DNA of 64,000 nt, from the NCBI GenBank assembly GCA_918026815.1, contig CAKJVC010000147.1, positions 496,001 through 560,000 on the forward strand. Reading direction: 5' to 3'. Both the position numbers and the translations under genes were made by a program. Positions 36,882 through 46,892 of this stretch are shown here, one piece after another. The stretch comes from Chalara sp. BL73. Its lineage: Eukaryota; Ascomycota; Leotiomycetes; Helotiales. Positions within the stretch are counted from its first letter, which is position 1, and every line of letters starts with the position of its first letter. The notes beneath the pieces were generated by a model. It was not told the origin of the DNA and ran no database searches. It saw only the letters and a list, made by a program, of their open reading frames with translations.

Positions 36882-39171
36882 CTACACGAACGCACCCGGC
36901 ATCCTACGAGTAGGGCAATCGTCTTTCCCACGAGCCGCTTCCTCGGCTTCCAGTTCGATTTCAGCACCAGTCTTCCGCCTAGTGAACGGCGGCAATGGCG
37001 GCTCATTCATATCCACATTGTCATATACGTGACTCAAGGAGGTCCCATCACGGCATTCCCTTGGGCATACTAATTTATATGAGCATCCCCAAGTACGAGA
37101 AATTGTGTCACCTATTATTGAATCTGCATCAAATCGACCGGTTCTTATCTCCCGCAAAAGTCGTCGCCACTCTAGATCTACAAGCATGGAAGTCGAGGTC
37201 GCTGTGGATGTCGCATTGCATCTATCGCATGAAGGGAAGATATTTCCATCTTGCGATTCTGGCCGGCGTGGTGCGAATTCCAGCCGAAAAAGCCTGTTCA
37301 ATGATTCCATTGTCCAACCCGCATCAGCCAGGCCGCCTTCTGTTGCCAGCTCTTCTGCGATGAAAGCCTCAATGTCTAACCGCAGATCTAGTAGCAAGTT
37401 TCGCCAGTCGTGGAATATATCAGGTAGACATAAAGACAGTGATGTTGGTGTATGTTCCGCATATTCAATCTTAAAGAGACGATGGATATCTTTCGTCCGC
37501 TGTGCAATAAGGCGAATGGATTTCGGGTCTCGCTGGAAGATGCGCTTGACAATAGCTTCGTGTAGACAGCTCATGTTATCGTACTCAATAAGCACGGGTG
37601 GCATGTATTGAAGCATCCATTCAACGGGATAGCCGCTGAAACCGAGGTTGAGGGCTGCAAACAACATCTTTGCTCGTCTAGGATCATCTGGTTCGAGACG
37701 GGGTAGGAAGTGTTGGATTATTTTCATAGCAGGGCCGTGTGCTTTATATACTGACGGACGGTGGTAAAGAAGCATTATTGTGGGAACATGTCGGTCAAAT
37801 ACTGTCTCATCTGAATCGTTGATCTGATTTTGGAGGGCGTCAATGATCGCAATGCTTCCGTCAAGGTTTTTTCTGCAATTGAAATTGGCCTCTTGTATGG
37901 GTAGGCTAGATGAAGACTATCAACAATCGCTTTTGTAAAGGGTAGATAGGGATTACTGACGTATTTGACTTGCTGCCACGTGCCTGGCTGTCTGCTCCAA
38001 CACTGAGTAAATATTCCACTATCTCTATGTTTGACGATTTGGAAGCCACCTGAGTAGCTGTATTAGCTTTTGGCTATCCGTAGAGTTTATATTGCATGTA
38101 AAGGAAGTCTGGTTTATATAAAGCAAAGTGCATACCCAAAGTGGTGTCCTGCCTTCGGGATCACGATCCCACGGCGAAGCGTGGCCATCTCGCAACATTG
38201 ACCTTACAGCTGCAATATTGCCATCTTGACAGAAAGTGAAGATGGGGGCTGTTTCAGGTACAGCCCGAAATATATGTATAGTGTATTGCCATCCAGCAGT
38301 AGCTCTTACACTAAAATGCATTCCATATGACATCCCAATTCGAGCAAGAAGCTTTGGTGGATAAAACAGGTATGAGGCCTCTTTACTCTTGGCATTTTGA
38401 AGATAATCTGATCGTTGACTCTTGTAGCGGCGCCTTCGCTTCGCTAACATGAATCCGGCATTGTCAGAATAATTTGCCCGAGGCTGCACAAGACTAGGGG
38501 CTTCGCGATAGTATGCTTCATAGACCGGGGCCTCACGATAGTGTGCTTCATAGCCTGGCGGTAGATTATTGTCAAGAACTGTTGCAATATGATTTTGGAC
38601 TATATGGGGTGTCCTTTGAGTAGCAGATGATACAGTCATATTCTGAACGGTGGCGAGAATTTCTCGGGTTGTAGTAGCATTCTGTTGCGTAATGCGCCTA
38701 AGATGTCAGTGATAGCAAAGGGATTAGCTTTCATGCTTACATCAAAGAGCTGATCTGGACCCCTTTGACAAGCTGAAAAGCTTCTCGTATAGATTCTTGC
38801 AGATCTCGAACCTCCCGGTCCTTCAATGTAATGTTAAGATCCGCCCATCTTCTCTTCCATCGATTATTAGATGATGAATGCCTCGTCGCACACGCAATCT
38901 TTTTCTCGAGGTTTGAGACATGCTTTTCGCAATTGCTCAACGCTTTTGCCAATATTTTCGTGAACCCATCTTCCATAGGTAAGTCTTTGAAGTCATGCAA
39001 TATTGTCGAGAGCAATTTAAGATGGTCAAAGATATCCCGTACTCTTTCTGGGGCATCGTTGACTGCAGACCAGAATTCTATCAACTTCTGGATACCTTGA
39101 GCTAGCTGAAATGTTATGGATACGACAGCTGCGACACCTGATGCGCAGGAAAGGCCGTCCATGTTCAACAT
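36882..39171 (-). CDS. STAND-type N-terminal domain protein with ankyrin repeats
   Basis: Exons 39171-38741, 38697-38136, 38049-37961 and 37872-36882 give about 690 residues; the second ATG at 39162 (MDGLSCASGVAAVVSITFQ) may be the true start. The first ~140 residues resemble the Helo-like N-terminal domain of fungal STAND proteins, with a helix FQLAQGIQKLIEFW and a Lys/Arg-rich end. A middle region contains a tandem YEAHYREAPVYEAYYREAP. One ankyrin repeat is clear after splicing: DPEGRTPLWVASKSSNIEIV then EYLLSVGADSQARG; the preceding QDGNIAAVRSMLRDGHAS is the end of another. The C-terminal 300 residues are of unknown type. Introns of 43, 86 and 88 bp were placed to keep the ankyrin consensus. 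There is no NACHT or NB-ARC domain. The N-terminal domain links it to the G-alpha fusion 16 kb away. It is probably a self/non-self or stress-sensing type protein, by analogy only. Confidence 0.78.
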
Positions 39172-39932
39172 CCACCATCCATTCGATTATTGCGGTAAGG
39201 AAAGAGATCACTAAAATAATGCACAGGGATTTCAGGAATTAAGCCATTTAATAGCGATAGAAACACAGTAGGCGCAGCCGCCTAGGGTTTGGCCTTACAT
39301 GCGGCCTTAGTCGGAATGTTGCATATTGCAGCGGCAAAGTCAAAGGAACACCAATCGGAAACGTCCCTCAGACCTCATAGGCTGCAACACACGTTTCAAA
39401 ACATCATTCAACCCATACTTTGGTCCTAGATCTCACCTAGATCTCACCTGAAATAAGAAACATTGTAGGGACTTTATTTTATTACGACGAAACTGCCATC
39501 GCTATGGGCATTAATAAAACAAGCGGACAGCAAAAGACCTAGCAGTCATACGCAAGAATAAAGCAAAAGTGCTACAGAACGTAACAGGGCACAAGAACTA
39601 TGAAAGATTGTGGCAATGAACAGACTGATAAAGTAGTGAATCCTTGCAGATTTGAGATCTATATGTGGGATCTATGAGTGAGGAGGAAACCATCCTCTGT
39701 TCGTTTCAAAACAATGTTGTGACTTCTTGGCAACCGCAGCATATTATCAATTGTCTTCGATATTCTGCTGCCTGGGGATGGCAGGGTTAGTGCACTGGCG
39801 GGACTCTTGCCCTGTTCTATTTTGTTTCTTTTAAATTTTGGATGTGGGCATCCGTCGCTGCATTCGCAAGATGTGAAGTCTCCCGCTGTCTGTAGAGTTT
39901 CGTGTCTTACCGTGGACAAATTCTTCGGTTCA
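39172..39932. other. intergenic region, nothing recognised
   Basis: Between the ankyrin gene and the kinase gene, 761 bp. A tandem 11-bp duplication (tagatctcacc twice, near 39427-39448) is the only structure noted. An 86-codon minus-strand frame at 39659-39919 lacks domain signal. Confidence 0.5.
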
Positions 39933-41342
39933 TTACTTGTTAGGTTTTCCCAATCCTTTAAGTCTCAGATAAACATCTGATCCCCATCCGAAGAGACTCT
40001 GGACGGCGATTCCACCACCGAAGTATTCAGCGTAGGCTCGACTAAGCGGTAACCCATAACCAAGGCCGGCAATCGAACTACCTTCCCCCCCAGATCCTGA
40101 TATAACGTTCAGACCATCCATATTCATACTGTTCGAATTTTGACCTGGCAGCTCATCTTCATCGGAAAATGTTGTAAAAGAATACGACCAGATGTTGGGA
40201 AGCACCTCAGGACTAATACCGCCACCGCGGTCTCGAATTCGAATCGTGACCCCTGGGGCCGAGTCATCGAAGAGCTTTATCAAGGGTCGGTCGTCCGTGT
40301 TATGCTCTAGGGACTTCCGCTGTTCGAAAGCACTCCCTGTGCTCTCTGGATCTGCCGAAACAGTAATGATAATAGGCTCGTGTGAGTTTCCAGACTCAAC
40401 CGTGGCCCTGAACGCATTCTTCAGTAGTTCTGTGATTATGTATTCTAGGTGAACTGGTATATAGGCAAATGTGGTGTCAGGCTGCCCATCAATTACCCAT
40501 GTAGGTCGGACACCATATTTGAGCTCACATATCTCGGAGACGAAATTGCCGCATGAATTAATAATTGAGGATGGTTGAAGGTCAGTATCTATAACTCCAA
40601 TATAGGAACTGTTGCCGTGATTATTTTGGTTTCCTGACTCATCTTGGTGTGGTTGCGAAGAGACATGTAGGCCAATGTGTTGTTCAGCTATCAGCCGCGT
40701 GCCAATTCGCGCTCGAAGATGCTCGTCTAAGAATCGTGTAACTTCTGCTGAATTAATGTATTTCCTGCATTCGAGAAACCCGCGTGCAAGTGTGGGAATT
40801 GTGTGTGAATGAGTCTCGACAAGGTCTGTGAGAACAGATGTAAAGCGGATCTCGTCTTCGAGGGTAGATATTGTCTTTGATTTATATGGCAGTAAGGTTG
40901 ACAGCGAGTGTAGGTAGTTGTTGTAGATTTTGGAGATATTTGGGTTCGAGACGACAATGAATGGGAGGTTCCGCAATGCTTGGATTCGGTGTGCAAGGCG
41001 GATCGGAAGAAGGGAGAGAGTGAAGTTGGCGGACGAGAATAATGCGTCTGTTGATAGCGGTGGGCGACCGTGTCTGAGGACAAATGAGCAGACTCCCTAA
41101 GTGACATGAGGAACTCAATACTTCACGAGGTCCGCAAGGCTCAGCGTATGCAATGGTTGGCTTGCGAGACTTGCTACATCATTATCGGCAATGGTAGTCG
41201 TACTGGGCGGGTGAGACCATTTGTGTGCTGATGGTGAGGGATGGCGAGAGAAATTGCTGGCTTCACGGAAAGCCAGGCTCGACACGCCATTGGCTCTGCC
41301 ATTGGTTATTATACGCAACTGTTTGGGTACGCAATTCATCAT
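39933..41342 (-). CDS. mitochondrial protein kinase of the PDK/BCKDK family
   Basis: Predicted mitochondrial kinase phosphorylating pyruvate dehydrogenase or branched-chain 2-oxoacid dehydrogenase E1. Exons 41342-41122 and 41073-39933 give about 453 residues. The 48-bp intron restores LADLVKHGRPPLSTDALFS. The N-terminal helical domain has AHRIQALRNLPFIVVSNPNI and ARGFLECRKYI. The GHKL ATPase part has the N-box ITELLKNAFRATVES, the G1 box IRDRGGGISPEV, and GLGYGLPLSRAYAEYFGGGI. The start was set at 41342 because the residues that follow are rich in Arg, Ser and Asn and poor in acidic residues, as in a mitochondrial targeting peptide; an ATG at 41438 is in frame but begins with a less fitting sequence. 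The substrate complex is not determined here. Confidence 0.88.
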
Positions 41343-41638
41343 GCCATGGGTATCGGCTTTGGGAGGCGCGAGGATGAGGATACCATCAACCGAACAAATA
41401 TTGTAAACTACGGCCGAGAGGCGAGTCTTGCCAAGCATTTCTTTAAATCAAAACTGCAGTGGTAGGGAACTGTCACAATGCAGAACATTAATAAGGCATT
41501 CATTCTATCTTGTATCCTTCACACCTCCCAATGAAAACAATCAATTCTGGGAAGTCGAGTTCTATGTGATCCTGTTGTAATTTCCAATATCATTTCCACC
41601 TTCTTAAGCACTAACTATCCCTGCTAGTTTCTCCTCTT

Positions 41639-42020
41639 CTACTGGATCTTGACGATTGAATCCTTCTCTACAGACTCGACGCCCGAATGGCTGTCAAGAG
41701 TGTGCACTACATTATCTGGGAATATCACGCTGTTTTCGGGTGTTAGAAGAGAGTCGGAAGGCAGTCCATCATAATCGGGCTTACTCAAATCCAGCGTAGA
41801 TTGTACGCTCCTCGATCTCTGTGCCTCCTTGTTTCTTGGCCTCCTCGATGGCACTGTTTTATGTTAATGTTCCAGCTACAGATCTGCTATATCTCTGTAG
41901 GGTACTTGCCTCTTTACTGCATCCTTGTTTTCGCACATAACCTGTGGGCAACCGTTAGATCTATACCAGTATGTCAATGTATAACGAGATGGAGCGACAT
42001 ACTATGTATTTGACTGGCAT
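41639..42020 (-). CDS. small inhibitor-I9 protein, proteinase B inhibitor 2-like
   Basis: A 69-residue protein in four tiny exons: 42020-42003, 41941-41910, 41853-41785 and 41729-41639. Spliced, it begins MPVKYIVMCENKDAVKSAIE and continues through KKQGGTEIEERTIYAGFDV, then FPDNVVHTLDSHSGVESVEK to a final VKIQ. This is the fold of subtilisin propeptides, as in yeast Pbi2/IB2, which inhibits vacuolar proteinase B and takes part in vacuole fusion. The length, the single domain and the last strand fit the family. The second intron starts with GC (AG|GCAAGT), the others with GT. No exon is long enough to be noticed alone; the model rests on the uninterrupted family match after splicing. It lies between two housekeeping genes. 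Confidence 0.85.
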
Positions 42021-42747
42021 TTTGAGATTGATAAATATGTTTGCAGACTCGGTTTTGAATTTATATCTCGTGGCAAGCTCCTGGCTTTTCCTACACAGAA
42101 GATGAATAGAATTGAAGGTTCCAAATTGGAAAAACGAAAGGGACTATCATCATGGAGTTCTAGTATAAATACATGTGTGCCTTGACATCCCACTCCACTT
42201 CTCCCAGTTCCCTTGGCAAAAAGCCCCTCTAAAGTACGTCATCTTGGGCAGCTGACTTTAGGCCAGACATCGTTGCGACAAGTTCATTTGCTAGAATTAA
42301 ATTATTTCCAGCAGCCAGGTTTACTGACTTCCTATCCAAGTATCTGCAGAATGCAAGCCATCACAAGCAGAATAGCCCGAAAGACCACGCTTGTCACCAC
42401 ACTAGCTAATTTTGCGGGTATTTTGTCATCAGGAGAGCAATGGCATATCAGTAAATGAAGTAGTCAACGCATGTGTGAAGTGTAAATATGAAGACAATAT
42501 TGATTTTGGATTTGTCCTGGCACAAATTTGGCAAAGTGTTGTTTATCGCATCAAGGCATAAGCTAAACTGATAACTTAGCCTCAGCTCAGGATTATCCGT
42601 CTTATCTGCTTATCGATAAAAGACATCCTTGGCTATATCAGGCTAGATCTCCTGTGCCGATGCGGCCGCTCGAGGAAAAAATATTGTGGAAGCCGCCAAA
42701 GCATCCCAGCGCAGAGCGACAATGCAGCTGTTTATTCCTGACCGGCC
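42021..42747. other. divergent promoter region between I9 inhibitor and BMS1
   Basis: 727 bp between divergent genes. An 81-codon plus-strand frame (42213-42458) has no recognisable domain and is not accepted. Confidence 0.5.
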
Positions 42748-45700
42748 ATGGATGATCAGAAGAATAGGCCGCATAGGCCTGCCAAGACAAAGAAGAAGCA
42801 CTCTGGGGGTTTGTATGCTACGCCCCAGAAGAAATCTTGCTCTAACAACCGCAACCAGAGAAAAACCCAAAAGCGTTTGCGTTCGCAAATACTGGACGTC
42901 TAGCAAAGACTGCAGCTCGGTCAGCGGACGTATGTGCAACTTTGCGCTCTCTTCTTGCGAATAATATTGATTGTGATTTAGATCAAAGAGAAACGGTTCC
43001 ATGTGCCCCAAGTCGACCGGATACCAGACGAGCCTCCGCCACGCCTCGTTGCGATCGTAGGACCCCCAGGCGTAGGAAAAACAACACTACTAAAATCACT
43101 CGTGAAACGATACTCAAAAGAGACACTTTCCAATCCCCAAGGCCCAATTACTGTCGTCTCCTCCAAGAAGCAAAGATTGACATTTTTAGAATGTCCGAAC
43201 GAGCTGGAAGCTATGGTGGACATTTCCAAGGTAGTAGACGTTGTGCTGCTAATGATTGATGGCAACTTCGGATTCGAGATGGAGACAATGGAATTTTTAA
43301 ATATTTTGGCGGCGAGCGGGATGCCTGGAAACGTTTTTGGTATTCTCACACATCTAGACCTCTTTCGAAAGCCACAGACCCTGAAGGACGCAAAGAAGCG
43401 GTTGAAGAACAGGTTCTGGAGCGAATTATACCAAGGAGCACATCTATTCTACCTATCTGGTGTGATCAATGGACGGTACCCAGACCGCGAAATCCATAAC
43501 ATGTCCAGGTTCATATCAGTAATGAAAAATCCTCGACCACTGATCTGGCGCAACTCACACCCATACACCATAATCGACAGTTTCCGAGATATCACACATC
43601 CTACCAAAGTTGAAGAGAATTCGAAATGTGACAGAACGGTAGTTCTCTCAGGATATCTTCGCGGCACCAATTTCGCTGCACAAGGTCAGCGAGTACACAT
43701 TCCCGGTCTTGGTGACTTTACGGTATCAGCGATGGAGGCTTTACCAGATCCCTGTCCAACGCCTAATATGGAGCAAATAATCGCAAAGGCAACTGGCAAG
43801 ACGGGACGGAGGCGTTTAGACGAGAAGGAGAAGCGATTACATGCGCCAATGTCGGATAAAGCTGGCTTGAAGATTGATGGGGACCAGATCTGGATTACGC
43901 GTGATAAAGGTTTTAATTTCAATAAGAATGATGAAAATGAGGAACGCGGTGAGGGCGAGCAGTTGATTGTCGGACTTCAAGGGGAAAGGAAGTTACTGGG
44001 TGAGACTAAGGATGGCATTCAACTGTTTAGTGGTGGCGCTGCTATTACAAACCCTCAGGGTCTAGAGGATACTGGCCGCAAAGAACAACGTTCTGCAAGG
44101 CTTGCAGAAGGCCAGAATGCCATTGAGAATGAAGAGTTTGGAGATCCGGATAGTGATGAAGGTGACGAGAATCAGCTCGCAAGCGGTGATGAGGATGAAG
44201 AAGAGGATTGGGAGATCTCAGATGACAAGTTGGGAAGATCCTTCCGAAAGGAAACGGATAAAGAAATAGGCAACATCGAATTTGCAGAGAGTGACTCCGA
44301 CTTGGGATCACTCTCTGGAGATGATCACAGTGACGAAGATGAAGGATCCGATGGTGGGATGAATTCAGGGGACGAAGATGACCTATCAGAAGATGACGAC
44401 GGTGGTGCAAGGTGGAAAGCGAATCTCACAGAGAATGCCGAGAGATTGCACAATAAGAGGAGGGCATATCGAACTTCTGACCTCGCGAAGTTCATATATA
44501 AGGAGACCATGACTCCAGTACAGGTACTGCAAAGGTGGCGTGGCGAGGAGGAGGAGGAGAATATTGAGGATGATGACGATGACTTCTTCAAGAAGTCTGG
44601 CAGAGAGAGGAATGATGAGCTCATGGAAGACCGGGCCGTCCCCATATTAGATTATGATGAAATGGAAGCCAAGTGGTCCATCGGAGACAATGTTGAAGCT
44701 CTTCGAAGGAGATTTGCAACTACCGATCTTCTGAGAGACCAGAAGTCCGGCAGTGGAAGTGATGGCGAGGATGACGGAGAAGATGATGATGACGATGAGG
44801 GCGATGGAGAATTTGAGGATCTTGAAACAGGCGAGGAACATAAACCCAGTGATCTGGAGGCAGAACGAGAAAAGAATGCTCGGAGAAAAGAGGAATTGAA
44901 GTTGCGTTTCGAGGAAGAAGATCGAGAAGGTTTCAATAATGACAAAGCAAACGCAAAACGAGAAGGCGCAGCAGAGGATGAAGAGTTTGGCGAGGACGAT
45001 TGGTACGATGCTCAGAAAGCACAGATCCAAAAGCAGTTGAACATCAATAAAGCCGAATTTGAGATTCTCGACGACAGCCAGCGAGTCAATGTGGAGGGCT
45101 TCAGAGCCGGTCAATATGCCAAAATTGTCATCGAAAACGTCGCTTCTGAGTTCGTCACGAATTTCAACCCATACATACCTATAGTAGTCGGTGGTCTGTC
45201 CGCAACAGAGGAACGATTCGGTTTCGTGCAAGTCCGTATCAAGCGCCATCGCTGGCATAAAAAAGTCCTCAAGACCAATGACCCACTCATACTCTCTCTA
45301 GGCTGGCGCCGCTTCCAAACCCTCCCAGTCTACAGCATCTCCGACAATCGCATCCGGAACCGGATGCTTAAATATACACCGGAGCACATGCACTGCTTCG
45401 GCACGTTTTATGGTCCTCTCATCGCTCCTAACTCTGGCTTCTCCGCCTACCAATCCTTCTCCTCCAAGACGCCCGGCTTCCGTATCTGCGCCACAGGAAC
45501 GGTTCTCGACGTCGAAGAAGCGCCAGAGATCGTCAAGAAGCTGAAACTCACCGGCACGCCCTATAAGATCTTCAAAAATACCGCCTTCATCCGTGACATG
45601 TTCAATTCCGCTCTCGAAGTTGCCAAGTTCGAAGGCGCATCCGTCAAAACCGTCTCTGGGGTCCGTGGCCAGATCAAACGTGCACTAAGCAAGCCGGATG

Positions 45701-46290
45701 GACACTTTCGCGCTACCTTCGAAGACAAGATCCTCATGAGCGACATAGTGTTCCTAAGAGCTTGGTATCCCATCAAACCTCATCGCTTTTATAATCCGGT
45801 TACAAATATGATTGGCTGGGAAGCCATGCGTCTTACCGGTGCCGTCCGTGCTGATGAACGAATCGCTACGCCGTCCCAGAAAAACAGCCTCTACAAGCCC
45901 ATCGAACGCGCAACACGGCATTTTAACCCTCTTCGTGTTCCCCGTGCGCTTGCTGCCGAGCTTCCCTTCAAGTCCCAGATCGTGCAGATGAAGAAGCAAA
46001 AGGAGCAAACGTATATGCAGAGGCGCGCCGTGGTCGTGGGTGGTGAAGAGAAAAAGGCGCGGGACCTGATGCAGAAAATCATGACGGTCAGGAATGAGAA
46101 GGTGGCGAAGAGGCGCGAGAAGAAGGAAGAGAAGCGTGTGATCTACAGGAAGAAGATTGAAGAGAACGCGGAGAAAAGAGCGGAGCGCGAGAAGAAGGAG
46201 AGTAAGGAATATTATCGGAAGGAGGGTAAAAAGAGGAGGGCGGATACAGATGGGGGTGGCGGAGGCAAGAGAGGAAAGTTTGGGAAATAG
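42748..46290 (+). CDS. BMS1: ribosome biogenesis GTPase Bms1
   Basis: Nucleolar GTPase needed for 40S subunit assembly as part of the small-subunit processome, where it works with Rcl1. Exons 42748-42808, 42859-42929 and 42982-46290 give about 1,146 residues. The two short introns restore KNPKAFAFANTGRLAKTAA and the start of the GTPase domain. Walker A is IVGPPGVGKTTLLKSLVKRY. Long acidic, low-complexity stretches follow (44140-44420 and 44540-44830, Asp/Glu/Ser-rich), as usual in Bms1. The C-terminal half has GGLSATEERFGFVQVRIKRH, GWRRFQTLPVYS and a FxGxGT-like beta domain, and the last 100 residues are Lys/Arg/Glu-rich. Several long antisense frames (e.g. 44647-45258) mirror the acidic repeats and are not genes. 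Confidence 0.97.
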
Positions 46291-46892
46291 AGTAAGATTA
46301 GCATCTCTAGCGAGGGGCATGGCTTGGAGTATGGTGTCGAAATGAATATACAATCACCTAGTTTGTGCAACTCAGTCTTTTATGCTTATCCAGATTTGTG
46401 AGGTTGTGGCCTGTCTGTCCTTAAGATTGTGAAACGTGGCATTTGGAAGGATATGGCCGGGAGAAAGTACCTGTACCATAATCTGGTTGATGATGTAGCG
46501 GCTGCAAGGCAAAAGCGGCACGTCGAAGGAATATAGAGAGAATCAAGATAGCACGGAGTTTTCCGAAGAACTTTGCAAGCACAAAATACATGGATAATGA
46601 GCTGTGTAATGACTTTAATATAGGTGATGTGATCCAAAGAGCCAAGGCAACTAGTGTAGGGAAAATCGAGAAGATAAATTACTGTCGGACTTTTATTCTA
46701 GTCCCTTTCCTAGCGCAATAACGCCTGAGTAATGTATATTTTATTTGGCTAAAGAGCTAGAATAGGATCTCTCTGCGAAAGAACATAAAAGCTAGGGATA
46801 TGCCGGGACAAAAGTAGGGGACCACGCTTGGCGGTTTCGCAATGACGCAATCTGTAAGTATCTGCTTCCGAATTTTGTTACGAACCTTGAAC
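46291..46892. other. convergent intergenic region
   Basis: About 600 bp between the 3' ends of BMS1 and the HET gene. Short minus-strand frames at 46386-46645 lack domain signal. Confidence 0.5.

Noticed and set aside
41241..41465. Plus-strand 74-codon frame opposite the kinase N-terminus
   Set aside because: Overlaps the kinase targeting-peptide region on the other strand and shows no recognisable family.
44647..45258. Long antisense open frames within BMS1 (also 45754-46353)
   Set aside because: They mirror the acidic and basic low-complexity parts of BMS1 and have no independent signal.
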